This document shows, piece by piece, positions 44,839 through 53,478 of a stretch of DNA of 64,000 bases (position 1 is the first letter of the stretch; each line of letters opens with the position of its first letter). The position numbers and the translations under genes are program-made. Source of the stretch: Arcanobacterium_A bovis. Its GTDB lineage: Bacteria; Actinomycetota; Actinomycetes; Actinomycetales; Actinomycetaceae. The stretch lies in NCBI RefSeq assembly GCF_042655305.1, contig NZ_JBHSLR010000009.1. One strand, written 5' to 3'. The notes beneath the pieces were generated by a model, which saw only the letters and a program-made list of their open reading frames with translations, did not search any database and was not told the DNA's origin.

Positions 44839-46089
44839 TTACCAAAGTTCACGAATAACAGTATCGGCAAGCAACCGACCTTTTCGCGTAAGCACGATTT
44901 TTCCGCTCAAAGCGTGATGCGGATCAATAAGCTCGTCGCTAACAAGATTAGCCACCACATGTGCAGGTGTGCCGGAAGGTACTTTAATGCCGCTTGAGAG
45001 CCGAACTCCCATCATGATGTGCTCTTCGCGTCGCTCAACCTCAGTGAGTACCTCACGTCCAGCTGCAGGACTCGCAGGTAGATTACCGTCGATAGCGTTC
45101 AAACGCTGGGCATATGCGATTGGGTGTTTCACATTCCAAAAACGTGTACCGTTAATATGCGAATGAGCCCCTGGCCCATATCCCCACCAATTTGCGTTGC
45201 GCCAGTAGTGCATATTGTGCTGGCATTCTTCTCCCGATTTCGCCCAATTCGAAATCTCATACCACTGTAATCCAGCAGCAGAAAAGCGCTCATCAGCCAA
45301 TACATACTTATCTGCGAGCTCCTCAGGATCTGGCTCGCGGATTTCTCCTCGGCGCAACTGTGCACCCATTTTCGTGGCCGGCTCAACAGTGAGAGCATAC
45401 GCAGAGATATGCGCAGGTTCGAGTTCAAGAGCTGCCTCAATCGAGCGTTCCCACTGCTCCATCGACTCTCCCGGCGCCCCATAGATCAAATCAATCGAAT
45501 AACGCAGACCAAGCTCTTGGGCCCACGTTGCAACCTTTTCAACCTGTCCTTGGGTATGGGCACGATCAAGTGTGGCTAAAACTTGAGGATCAGCCGATTG
45601 CATACCGCAGGATATTCGGGTAAATCCGGCATCTTTGAGCTGCGCCAAATAATCTTTGGTCAACGTTTCTGGGTTTGCTTCGGTGGTGACCTCAGCACCT
45701 TCTTCAAGACCAAAAGCGGCAGTCAAATCAGCAAAGATACCCAACAGTTGCTTGGCAGCAAGCATCGTTGGTGTACCACCGCCAAAAAATACTGTGCGGA
45801 GTGCTCCGTGCTCGCCTGTGTCCAGCACCCGCCGCGATAATTCAATTTCACGCCGCACAGTATGGCGAAAATCTTCAACGGATGCGCCTGGGCCAAAATC
45901 GAGATTTGTATAGGTATTGAAATCACAATATCCACAGCGTACGCGGCAAAAAGGGACGTGAATGTACGCCGAAAAACCTCCGCCGACGTGCGGCTCAGGC
46001 AATGTGCCATCGGCGGGCGCGGGATCGCCTAGCGGCAGTTCAGCCAAGTTGTGCCAATCCTCGACGCGAGCTCGCCGGACGCTCTCCAC
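44839..46089 (-). CDS. hemW: radical-SAM heme chaperone HemW
   Basis: Radical-SAM protein of the HemN family now regarded as a heme-trafficking chaperone. The 416-residue protein has the 4Fe-4S motif CRVRCGYC (near 48-55, CxxxCxxC) and GGGTPT near 103-108, plus the C-terminal HemN domain. It lacks the N-terminal extra CxxCxxC-type residues of true HemN oxidase. The GTG at 46089 gives the standard N-terminus (LAELPLGDPAPADG precedes the motif) but overlaps trmB by 50 bases; a TTG at 46047 would overlap by only 8. Confidence 0.9.
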   Translation of the reverse strand: MESVRRARVEDWHNLAELPLGDPAPADGTLPEPHVGGGFSAYIHVPFCRVRCGYCDFNTYTNLDFGPGASVEDFRHTVRREIELSRRVLDTGEHGALRTVFFGGGTPTMLAAKQLLGIFADLTAAFGLEEGAEVTTEANPETLTKDYLAQLKDAGFTRISCGMQSADPQVLATLDRAHTQGQVEKVATWAQELGLRYSIDLIYGAPGESMEQWERSIEAALELEPAHISAYALTVEPATKMGAQLRRGEIREPDPEELADKYVLADERFSAAGLQWYEISNWAKSGEECQHNMHYWRNANWWGYGPGAHSHINGTRFWNVKHPIAYAQRLNAIDGNLPASPAAGREVLTEVERREEHIMMGVRLSSGIKVPSGTPAHVVANLVSDELIDPHHALSGKIVLTRKGRLLADTVIRELW

Positions 46090-47065
46090 CGCGATCCGCG
46101 AGCACAGTTTCCCCGCGGGCGACGGCGCTCACCCACGGATCCTCGGGCACCTCGGCGTCGTCAATCCCCAGGTTGTTGCGCACAGCGACGACGTCGTGAA
46201 CCTTCCGTTGTGCTTCAAGACCACGTTCTTCAAAACGCGTCATAACGCGTTCTTCGAAACGAGGCGCAAAACCTCCTTGGTAGATACCCTCGTCAGTAAA
46301 ATCAATGTTCTGACCAGCATAAGGATTTCTAAACCACGGAGATTCGGCGATCACGTCTCGCATCTGCCAGGCGTAGTTGTCCCAATCGGTGGCCATGCGC
46401 CATACGCCGTCGGGCTGCAAAATTGCAGCTACTGTATGCGCAAAAGACGGCGAAACGATTCTGCGTTTGCGGTGTTTTTTCTTGCGCCACGGATCAGGAA
46501 AGAAAGTCCATACTTGGGAGGCATACTGACGCTGACCAGCGTTTTGAACGACGTCGTGTGCGCCGTCGCGCTCAATGGCGTGCGCCAGAGCTTGCTCAGC
46601 AACGTGCGCAGTAACCTGCTCAGCAGCGTGCGTCGCGGACGATTCACTACCAAGGTGGGCGCCAAAAATGATCGGCAATGCCTGAGCCGCATCCAGTTCA
46701 GCGATCTTAACGTTGTCGAGTTCAGCGCGTGACACTGCGTTTACACAGCGTGCAACCCCTGGCGCCCAAGCTTCAAAGGCCAAAAAATCCCATTCGGGGT
46801 GAAGGGTGGCAGCATGAACTAGCTGCTCTCCAGAGCCAGGCCCGACTTCCACCACAATTGGCGCTTCCCTGCCAAACACGGCAGCCAAATCAATATGAGA
46901 GCCGGCCGCAATGGTTGCTTGTCCGACACCTTTTTCAAAAGGGAGCAGGTATTTTTCGGAGTGCTCTTCCATGACTTTTTCATACTTATCGCCAAGACGC
47001 TTCCCACGCAAGGAAAACGACATAATACGCCCGTAATTTACCGGCTGCTGTCCACTATCGACCAC
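46040..47065 (-). CDS. trmB: tRNA (guanine-N7-)-methyltransferase with an insertion
   Basis: SAM-dependent enzyme for m7G46 of tRNA. The 341-residue protein has the SAM loop VVEVGPGSGEQL near 71-82 and the active segment FFPDPWRKKKHRKRR near 188-202, then C-terminal family blocks with ATDWDNYAWQMRD (about 225-237). Two oddities: residues 138-182 form an Ala/His/Gln-rich insertion (EQ-x-AH-type repeats) not usual in this family, between the Rossmann strand and the DPW loop; and the C-terminal tail overlaps hemW. GTG at 47065 directly follows the lepA stop; ATG at 47023 (MSFSLRGKR) is possible. Confidence 0.9.
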   Translation of the reverse strand: MVDSGQQPVNYGRIMSFSLRGKRLGDKYEKVMEEHSEKYLLPFEKGVGQATIAAGSHIDLAAVFGREAPIVVEVGPGSGEQLVHAATLHPEWDFLAFEAWAPGVARCVNAVSRAELDNVKIAELDAAQALPIIFGAHLGSESSATHAAEQVTAHVAEQALAHAIERDGAHDVVQNAGQRQYASQVWTFFPDPWRKKKHRKRRIVSPSFAHTVAAILQPDGVWRMATDWDNYAWQMRDVIAESPWFRNPYAGQNIDFTDEGIYQGGFAPRFEERVMTRFEERGLEAQRKVHDVVAVRNNLGIDDAEVPEDPWVSAVARGETVLADRGGERPASSRRGLAQLG

Positions 47066-48925
47066 TTATTTCTTCTTACTCTCTGGCATTTCAGAGCTGA
47101 GCGCTGCCACAAAGGCCTCTTGCGGCACATCGATTCGACCAATCGACTTCATGCGCTTCTTGCCCTCTTTTTGCTTCTCAAGAAGCTTGCGCTTACGGCT
47201 AACGTCGCCACCATAGCACTTGGCCAACACATCTTTGCGCAGTGCACGAATAGTTTCACGCGCAATAACTCGTGAGCCAACCGCAGCCTGAATTGGGATC
47301 TCGAACTGCTGGCGCGGGATGAGAGTCTTGAGTTTTGCCGCCATCTCCACGCCGTATGAATATGCACTATCTCGGTGAACAATCGCAGAGAATGCGTCCA
47401 CGGTTTCGTGGTTGAGCAAAATATTGACTTTCACCAAATCCGCAGCTTGTTCTCCTTCTTCCTTGTAATCCAGAGAAGCGTAGCCCTTGGTGCGCGATTT
47501 GAGTTGATCGAAAAAATCCGTCACGATTTCCGCTAGTGGAAGTTCATAACGCAGTTCAACGCGGTCTTCCGAAAGGTAATCCATCCCCTTCATGTTTCCG
47601 CGGCGCTGCTGACTCAGTTCCATAACCGTTCCCACGTACTCCTTCGGAGTCAAAATTGTGGCATCAACCAGCGGTTCGATAACTTCCTTAATCTTTCCTT
47701 CTGGGAATTCCGAAGGATTCGATACCTTCACTTCTTCCCCAGCGTCTGTGATTACTCGGTAATTTACTGACGGCGCGGTAGCAATCAAATCCAGATCAAA
47801 TTCGCGTGCAAGGCGCTCGGTAATAATTTCTAAGTGGAGCAGGCCTAAAAAGCCACAGCGATAACCAAACCCCAAAGCTACAGAAGTCTCCGGCTCGTAG
47901 GTGAGTGCGGCATCATTGAGCTTCAATTTGTCTAACGCATCGCGCAAAGCTGGATAGTCAGATCCGTCAATTGGATACAAACCAGAGAACACCATCGGCT
48001 TTGGGTCTTGGTAACCAGAAAGCGCTTGAGCAGCTGGCTTGTTCAAATCGGTGATGGTATCACCCACGCGCGATTGACGCACGTCTTTCACACCGGTAAT
48101 GAGGTACCCTACCTCACCCACGCCCAGGCCTTTCGATGGCATTGGCTCAGGTGAAATCACACCAATTTCCAAAAGTTCGTGTGTCTGCTTGGTAGACATC
48201 ATCTGAATGCGCTGGCGCGGACGCAGATTTCCATCCACCACACGCACGTAGGTCACAACTCCACGGTAGGTGTCGTATACGGAATCGAAGATCATAGCGC
48301 GAGTTTCGGCATCGGCGTCGCCAACTGGAGGCGGCACCTCACCCACAATCCGGTCAAGCAGCACGTCCACGCCCTCGCCCGTCTTACCTGAAACGCGAAT
48401 ACAATCTTCTGGTTCACAACCGATGAGCGAAGCGAGCTCCACAGCGTATTTATCCGGGTTAGCTGCGGGAAGATCAATTTTATTGAGCACTGGAATGATG
48501 GCGAGATCATTTTCGATCGCCATATACAAATTGGCAAGAGTCTGAGCTTCGATTCCTTGCGCCGCGTCCACCAGCAGAATTGCTCCCTCACAAGCCGCAA
48601 GCGACCGTGAAACTTCATAAGAGAAATCGACGTGCCCCGGCGTATCGATCATATTAAGGGCATAGGCCGAACCATCAACAGTCCAGGGCATGCGCACCGC
48701 TTGCGACTTAATCGTAATTCCGCGTTCGCGCTCAATATCCATTCGATCCAGATACTGCGCGCGCATATCCCGCTCTGAAAGTACTCCAGTAAGTTGGAGC
48801 ATACGGTCCGCCAGGGTAGATTTCCCGTGGTCAATATGGGCAATAATGCAGAAATTACGGATACGATCTGCGGCAGTGGCTGCCGGTTCGATCTGTTTGA
48901 TCTGCTCTGACGTACTTACAGGCAC
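47066..48925 (-). CDS. lepA: elongation factor 4 (LepA)
   Basis: Ribosome-bound GTPase (back-translocase) of the EF-G type. From the GTG at 48925 it has 619 residues. G1 AHIDHGKST (near 28-36), DTPGHVDF (near 92), NKID (near 146-149); domains II, III, V and the LepA-specific C-terminal domain with HRDSAYSYG. The GTG was chosen because AAGGAG lies 4 bases upstream; a frame start at 48976 has no such site. Divergent from galK; downstream trmB begins right after its stop. Confidence 0.96.
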   Translation of the reverse strand: MPVSTSEQIKQIEPAATAADRIRNFCIIAHIDHGKSTLADRMLQLTGVLSERDMRAQYLDRMDIERERGITIKSQAVRMPWTVDGSAYALNMIDTPGHVDFSYEVSRSLAACEGAILLVDAAQGIEAQTLANLYMAIENDLAIIPVLNKIDLPAANPDKYAVELASLIGCEPEDCIRVSGKTGEGVDVLLDRIVGEVPPPVGDADAETRAMIFDSVYDTYRGVVTYVRVVDGNLRPRQRIQMMSTKQTHELLEIGVISPEPMPSKGLGVGEVGYLITGVKDVRQSRVGDTITDLNKPAAQALSGYQDPKPMVFSGLYPIDGSDYPALRDALDKLKLNDAALTYEPETSVALGFGYRCGFLGLLHLEIITERLAREFDLDLIATAPSVNYRVITDAGEEVKVSNPSEFPEGKIKEVIEPLVDATILTPKEYVGTVMELSQQRRGNMKGMDYLSEDRVELRYELPLAEIVTDFFDQLKSRTKGYASLDYKEEGEQAADLVKVNILLNHETVDAFSAIVHRDSAYSYGVEMAAKLKTLIPRQQFEIPIQAAVGSRVIARETIRALRKDVLAKCYGGDVSRKRKLLEKQKEGKKRMKSIGRIDVPQEAFVAALSSEMPESKKK

Positions 48926-49044
48926 GGAACTCCTTAACTCATGTTTCTCAGGTATAAGGCTACCAGCGCGCGGCATGTGCCCAAGATCTTGTCGTATGTG
49001 ATTTTAACATCGGCACAAAAGCTCACCGCAAGATATTGTAGCTT

Positions 49045-49075
49045 TTGGCACTAAGAGCTGTATAAATGCTAGAAT
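49045..49075 (+). promoter_or_regulatory. candidate galK promoter
   Basis: -35 TTGGCA (49045-49050), 19-base spacer, and an extended -10 TGCTAGAAT (TAGAAT 49070-49075). A start near 49082 gives a 5' leader of about 58 bases carrying the dyad at 49092-49109. Confidence 0.5.
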
Positions 49076-49091
49076 TTCTTTTGGTTTACAC

Positions 49092-49109
49092 ATGTTGCCT
49101 GTGCAACAT
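49092..49109 (+). promoter_or_regulatory. operator-like dyad in the galK leader
   Basis: A perfect inverted repeat of 7 bases, ATGTTGC-CTGT-GCAACAT, between the predicted transcription start and the galK start codon. It could be a site for a sugar-responsive repressor; the regulator cannot be named and no regulator gene is adjacent. Confidence 0.5.
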
Positions 49110-49139
49110 AACGTACACAATACGGCAAAGGAGCACGTT

Positions 49140-50297
49140 GTGGCAGTATTCAAGGACTCTTGGTCCAACCAAGAAGGTTCTAATCGGGTGAGCAAACTTT
49201 TTGCAGATCAATTCGGACACGAGCCTGAGCAAGTCTGGGCAGCTCCGGGCCGGGTAAACATCATCGGCGAGCACACTGATTACAACGAGGGGTTGTGCTT
49301 GCCAATCGCCCTCAACCACCGCACATTTGCTGCGGTCTCTTTTCGGAACGACGACGTCGTACGCGTCGTCTCACGCCTCGATTCTGTACACGTGTGGGAA
49401 GGCAAATTGAGCGATATCGGCCCCAACTCCCCCGATTCTTGGGCTTCCTATGCTGTTGGACCAGCTTGGGCTTTAGGAGTAACTCACGGTTTCGATGCCG
49501 CCATCGATTCGTGCGTTCCAACGGGTGCTGGGCTATCGTCGTCGGCGGCAATTGAATGTGCAGTCGGTGCCGCTTTCGTGCCAACCGAAACGCAAGCAGA
49601 ACGCAAAGAACTTGCAAGCGCCTGCGTCACCTCGGAAAATATCGTGTCTGGTGCAGCCACAGGAGGTTTGGATCAATCTGCATCCATGCTGTGCACGGAA
49701 GGAAATGCGCTCTATTTGGACTGCCAGTCGTGGGAAACGCGAAGTATTCCTTTCGACATGTCGAGATTTGACCTCTCACTTTTGGTGATCGATACGCGAG
49801 CCACCCATTCACTCAACGACGGCCAGTACGAAAAGCGCCGCAGATCGTGTGAAGAAGCAGCTCAATTGCTTGGTGTGAACTCATTGCGCGAAGCTACGCT
49901 GGAAGACTTAGACAAGCTCGACGGCGTGTTACTGCAGCGTGCACGCCACGTGGTGACCGAAATTCAGCGCGTGCGCGACGTCGTCGCACTTCTTGAAGAT
50001 CAGCGCCCTCACGAGATCGGTTCGCTTCTCAACGCTTCCCATGCCTCGCTTCGTGACGATTACGAAGTCTCGTGCGCTGAGCTGGACGTCGCTGTTGAAA
50101 GCGCAACCGCCGCGGGCGCTTTGGGCGCGCGAATGACTGGAGGCGGTTTCGGCGGCTCAGCCATCGCTCTTGTCCCTAATGCCGCTTTCGATGCTGTTAC
50201 GCAAGCCGTTGAAACAGCTTTTGCTGATCATGGGTTCACACCACCACATTTCTTACGCACTATTGCAGCGCAAGGAGCAGAAAGGGTTGAGGCATGA
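49140..50297 (+). CDS. galK: galactokinase
   Basis: GHMP kinase that phosphorylates galactose at O1. From the GTG at 49140 the protein has 385 residues, with the sugar motif GRVNIIGEHTDYNEGLCLP (near 38-56), the ATP-binding GAGLSSSAAIE (near 124-134) and C-terminal MTGGGFGGSAIAL near 330-342. AAAGGAG lies 7 bases before GTG; the open frame continues back to 49092 but has no ribosome-binding site. It overlaps the next gene by 4 bases (ATGA). Confidence 0.96.
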   Translation: MAVFKDSWSNQEGSNRVSKLFADQFGHEPEQVWAAPGRVNIIGEHTDYNEGLCLPIALNHRTFAAVSFRNDDVVRVVSRLDSVHVWEGKLSDIGPNSPDSWASYAVGPAWALGVTHGFDAAIDSCVPTGAGLSSSAAIECAVGAAFVPTETQAERKELASACVTSENIVSGAATGGLDQSASMLCTEGNALYLDCQSWETRSIPFDMSRFDLSLLVIDTRATHSLNDGQYEKRRRSCEEAAQLLGVNSLREATLEDLDKLDGVLLQRARHVVTEIQRVRDVVALLEDQRPHEIGSLLNASHASLRDDYEVSCAELDVAVESATAAGALGARMTGGGFGGSAIALVPNAAFDAVTQAVETAFADHGFTPPHFLRTIAAQGAERVEA

Positions 50298-51616
50298 GCG
50301 CGCTCGAACACGCCCGCCAAAAGATGATTGACGACGGCGCCGGGAAAATCGCAATCAGAGTTTTTGAGGAGTACTTTTACCAGCTTGAACAAGGTAGTAC
50401 TGGTTTAATTCCTGAATCGACCATTGAGCCACTCACGTCAGTTGATGATCTGACTGCGGTGGACATTGATCCGGAAGTTGCCAAGAAAGCTCTCGGACAA
50501 ACCGTGTTCTTGAAGCTCAATGGTGGTTTGGGTACGTCGATGGGCTTGGCTAAAGCAAAGTCCTTGCTACCAGTTCGCGACGGCATGACGTTCCTCGATA
50601 TCATCTTTGCCCAGATTCGCGATGCACGACGCTGTAGCGGCAAAGAAGTTCCTCTCATGCTCATGAACTCTTTCCGCACTCATACCGACACCGTAAGCTT
50701 GTTCCCAGACGATCTCAAAGTGGATGGAATACCCGTTGACTTTGTGCAGGGACGCGAGCCGAAGCTGTTAGTTGATTCATTTGAGCCGGTTGAGTGGCCG
50801 CGCGATCCTGAACTCGAATGGTGTCCGCCCGGGCATGGCGATCTCTTCACATCGCTTGCCGAATCGGATCTGCTTACATCGCTCCTAGATCGAGGTTTGC
50901 GATACTTCACTACCTCGAATGCGGATAACCTCGGTGCATTTCCGTCTGCTCAGATTGCCGGTTGGTTTAGCGAAAGCGGAGCATCATACGCCCCTGAGCT
51001 ATGCACTCGTACTTTGACCGATCTTAAAGGTGGCCATTTGGCACGGCGTAAATCCGATGGTCAGATTATTTTGCGTGACACGGCGCAAACCCCACCGGAG
51101 GATATGCATTTCTTCACTGACCAATACCGTCATCCGTATTTCCACACCAATAACCTGTGGTTCAACATCGAGGCGCTTCGCGATCTTTTGCGTCGTACTG
51201 AGGGCGTGGTCAATCTCCCACTGATTCGCAATAAAAAGAATGTGGATCCTACCGATAAGACTTCCCCTCAGGTGTATCAGATTGAATGTGCAAGCGGAGC
51301 GATTGTGAGTTCGTTTTCTGATTCGCGTCCAATATTGGTGGGGCGTGAGAGATTCCTGCCGGTCAAAACCACGAATGATCTTTTTGCGATCCGCTCAGAT
51401 AGTTACGATTTCGGTGCGGATGCACGGCTTCGACTCAACCGCGAGCAAGCGCCGATAGCCAAGCTTGATCCGCAATATTTCGCTATGATTTCAGATTTCG
51501 AACTTCGAACCAAGAATCTGCCATCCACGGCAAAGCTCGACACAATCGAAGTGACCGGCAACTATTTCTTCGACGGAACCGAGAAATTGGTGGGTGACGT
51601 GCACATCAGTGCTTAA
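50294..51616 (+). CDS. eukaryotic-type UTP:hexose-1-phosphate uridylyltransferase (UDPGP family)
   Basis: 440-residue nucleotidyl-transferase of the UDP-glucose pyrophosphorylase family of the eukaryotic type, as found in bifidobacteria. Its nucleotide-binding loop is LNGGLGTSMGLAKAKSLLP (near residues 75-93). It forms UDP-glucose (and in some relatives UDP-galactose) from UTP and the hexose-1-phosphate. Its start overlaps the galK stop, so the two are translated together. With galE convergent about 3 kb away, the trio could route galactose to UDP-glucose; galT is not in the window. Confidence 0.9.
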   Translation: MSALEHARQKMIDDGAGKIAIRVFEEYFYQLEQGSTGLIPESTIEPLTSVDDLTAVDIDPEVAKKALGQTVFLKLNGGLGTSMGLAKAKSLLPVRDGMTFLDIIFAQIRDARRCSGKEVPLMLMNSFRTHTDTVSLFPDDLKVDGIPVDFVQGREPKLLVDSFEPVEWPRDPELEWCPPGHGDLFTSLAESDLLTSLLDRGLRYFTTSNADNLGAFPSAQIAGWFSESGASYAPELCTRTLTDLKGGHLARRKSDGQIILRDTAQTPPEDMHFFTDQYRHPYFHTNNLWFNIEALRDLLRRTEGVVNLPLIRNKKNVDPTDKTSPQVYQIECASGAIVSSFSDSRPILVGRERFLPVKTTNDLFAIRSDSYDFGADARLRLNREQAPIAKLDPQYFAMISDFELRTKNLPSTAKLDTIEVTGNYFFDGTEKLVGDVHISA

Positions 51617-51634
51617 TCGTGGGATTATAGGAAT

Positions 51635-52150
51635 ATGGCTATTCCACAGAAAATCCTCGGCGCAGATGAAACAGTCGTGTTTCATCTGCGCGAGCACGTC
51701 AAAGCAATATTGCTCAATATTATCGGTGCGATTGCCGTATTGATACTTGCCATTGCCGGCACCTATTTCTTGCCAGAATCTCGCCCTACTTGGATTGTGT
51801 GGTTAATCTGGGCAATAGCCTTGGTATTTATAGCAGTTGTATTTCTGGTGCCATGGCTCAAATGGTTTACAACCACGTACACGATTACAACACGGCGAAT
51901 CATCACACGCAGCGGCATCTTTGCCAAAACCGGCCACGACATTCCGCTCTCACGTATCTCAAACGTCAATTACGACCTCGATTTCATTGACCGTATTTTT
52001 GGCTGCGGTACGTTGATCTTTGAAACATCCGCGGGAAATCCACTCGAATTGAAGGACATTCCCCATGTTGAGGACGTGCATGTGCGCCTAACTGAGATGC
52101 TTTTCGATTCTCCAGACAACACCAACTACCGAACAATTGAGGACGAATGA
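51635..52150 (+). CDS. PH-domain membrane protein (DUF304/bPH2 type)
   Basis: 171-residue membrane protein: two membrane helices (about 24-44 and 51-72) separated by a short loop, followed by a bacterial PH-like domain (about 75-155) with the typical TYTITTRRIITRSGIF block at 82-97, SRISNVNYD and a GTLIFETSAG block. Function unknown; such proteins occur alone or paired in Actinobacteria. ATG with TATAGGA upstream. The start of the next gene overlaps by 4 bases. Confidence 0.85.
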   Translation: MAIPQKILGADETVVFHLREHVKAILLNIIGAIAVLILAIAGTYFLPESRPTWIVWLIWAIALVFIAVVFLVPWLKWFTTTYTITTRRIITRSGIFAKTGHDIPLSRISNVNYDLDFIDRIFGCGTLIFETSAGNPLELKDIPHVEDVHVRLTEMLFDSPDNTNYRTIEDE

Positions 52151-52740
52151 ATCTCCAACCTTTCTTAAAGCGCCTCATAGTTAATGTAGGTAAAAGTCTC
52201 GTACGTGAGCTAACGCGGAAACGTCCCGATGATAGAACTGCTCGCTCCCCACAGACGACGCGCGGTTCTCAGCCTACGCCACACGCACCGACGTCGTCAT
52301 CACCTACGAACTCATCTGCGCAATCACGCAGCAAACGTTGGGATATTGCAAAGAACGGCTTGCCAGATTTTGGCTATCGTCCGGACGACGACGGAATTCC
52401 TGATCCAGGCGAAGTTGTGTGGACATGGATTCCTTATGAAGAGAACAACGGCGAGGGCAAAGATCGGCCAGTTTTGGTGGTAGCTTGCGTTGGAGACACT
52501 GCAATATGTGCCCAGATGACGTCCAAAGATCACGCACAGAGCTCGCTATACCAAGACGAATATCATCGGTGGTGGCTCGATATTGGAAATGGAAACTGGG
52601 ATCGAGCTAATCGGCCTTCAGAAGTGCGCCTCGACATCCTTTGGCAAGTTCCGTTTACCGAAGTACGTAGAATCGGCGGATTCCTCGAGAAAAATCGCTA
52701 TTTGCGAGTAATTGCTGCGCTCAAAGAGATCCACAAATAA
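52147..52740 (+). CDS. PemK/MazF-like domain protein
   Basis: 197 residues with a disordered Ser/Thr/Pro-rich N-terminal half (about 20-60) and a C-terminal PemK/MazF-type domain: PGEVVWTWIPYEENNGEGKDRP-type strand (residues 87-108, split here), VLVVACVG, and DILWQVPFTEVRRIGGFL. The domain suggests an RNase-toxin fold, but no antitoxin precedes it; instead it is coupled to the PH-domain gene. Similar stand-alone proteins exist next to rpsT in other Actinobacteria. Whether it cuts RNA is open. Confidence 0.75.
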   Translation: MNLQPFLKRLIVNVGKSLVRELTRKRPDDRTARSPQTTRGSQPTPHAPTSSSPTNSSAQSRSKRWDIAKNGLPDFGYRPDDDGIPDPGEVVWTWIPYEENNGEGKDRPVLVVACVGDTAICAQMTSKDHAQSSLYQDEYHRWWLDIGNGNWDRANRPSEVRLDILWQVPFTEVRRIGGFLEKNRYLRVIAALKEIHK

Positions 52741-52791
52741 TGATGTGAGAGCGCACGTGACGCGTAGCACCGCCATTTGGGCTACTTATCG

Positions 52792-52820
52792 TTGGAACTG
52801 CACGAAAAAACTGGTAGAGT
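52792..52820 (+). promoter_or_regulatory. rpsT promoter
   Basis: -35 TTGGAA (52792-52797), 17 bases, and -10 TAGAGT (52815-52820) preceded by TGG (extended). The start would be near 52827, giving a leader of about 138 bases before rpsT. Confidence 0.65.
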
Positions 52821-52964
52821 GTTCCAATGGACTTTGCACCTGGTCGGGTCGCGAGTCCGGCCTGATCCATAACCACGGGTGTCCCCACGCCTGGCAGTCC
52901 GGAGATGGCAACCTCTCACCGACCGTATCCGTTCGCATAAGCGAAAAATCGAAAGAGTTAAACA

Positions 52965-53237
52965 GTGGCAAATATTAAGTCCCAGAAGAAGCGCATCAAG
53001 ACCAACGAGAAGCGTCGTATCCGCAATAAGGCATACAAGTCTGAGCTCAAGACCCTCGTTCGCAAGACGCGTGAAGCTATTGCTGCCGGCGATGCTGAGA
53101 CCGCTACCGCGGAACTTCGTATTGCAAGCCGCAAGCTGGACAAAGCTGTATCTAAGGGTATTATCCACAAGAACCAAGCTGCTAACCGCAAGTCGAAGCT
53201 TGCCAAGCAGGTTGCTGCTCTTGGAGAGAAAGCCTGA
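52965..53237 (+). CDS. rpsT: 30S ribosomal protein S20
   Basis: Small helical 16S rRNA-binding protein, 90 residues of normal length. Begins ANIKSQKKRIKTNEKRR, the conserved start, and contains the paired Lys/Arg-rich helices. GTG start with AAAGAG upstream; its own promoter with a long leader may allow autocontrol as in other bacteria. A strong terminator follows. Confidence 0.97.
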   Translation: MANIKSQKKRIKTNEKRRIRNKAYKSELKTLVRKTREAIAAGDAETATAELRIASRKLDKAVSKGIIHKNQAANRKSKLAKQVAALGEKA

Positions 53238-53285
53238 TTCGATAACTTTCCGTTGGTAGAGTTTTAAGCTCTCCTAACGCGAACT

Positions 53286-53327
53286 CTTTTGAGGGTGGTG
53301 CGGAATGTTCCGCACCACCCTCAAAAG
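53286..53327. terminator. terminator after rpsT
   Basis: A perfect 20-base inverted repeat (53286-53305 and 53308-53327) around a two-base centre, about 48 bases after the rpsT stop. The outer bases are CTTTT/AAAAG, so it works for both strands in the convergent gap with galE. Confidence 0.85.
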
Positions 53328-53347
53328 TATCTATCAAAAGTATCTAT
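53322..53347. repeat. perfect tandem 13-base repeat at the terminator edge
   Basis: CAAAAGTATCTAT occurs twice in a row (53322-53334 and 53335-53347); the first copy includes the last bases of the rpsT terminator stem. Confidence 0.85.
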
Positions 53348-53379
53348 ACAAGTGTTTCGCTTGCCCCAAATTAGATGCT

Positions 53380-53446
53380 CTAACTTAGGCGATCATTCAT
53401 TCATCGCGCTATATAATGCCGATGTCTAAAGCATCGCCTAAGTTAG
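53380..53446. other. 14-base inverted repeat flanking 39 bases
   Basis: CTAACTTAGGCGAT (53380-53393) and ATCGCCTAAGTTAG (53433-53446) are exact inverted copies. The enclosed 39 bases hold a perfect TATAAT (53412-53417). It lies between the rpsT terminator and the galE stop. It may be the galE terminator (no U-run) or a tiny mobile-element remnant. Confidence 0.55.
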
Positions 53447-53478
53447 GAAAAACTTCGCGCAAACTCTTCCAAGGCAGG

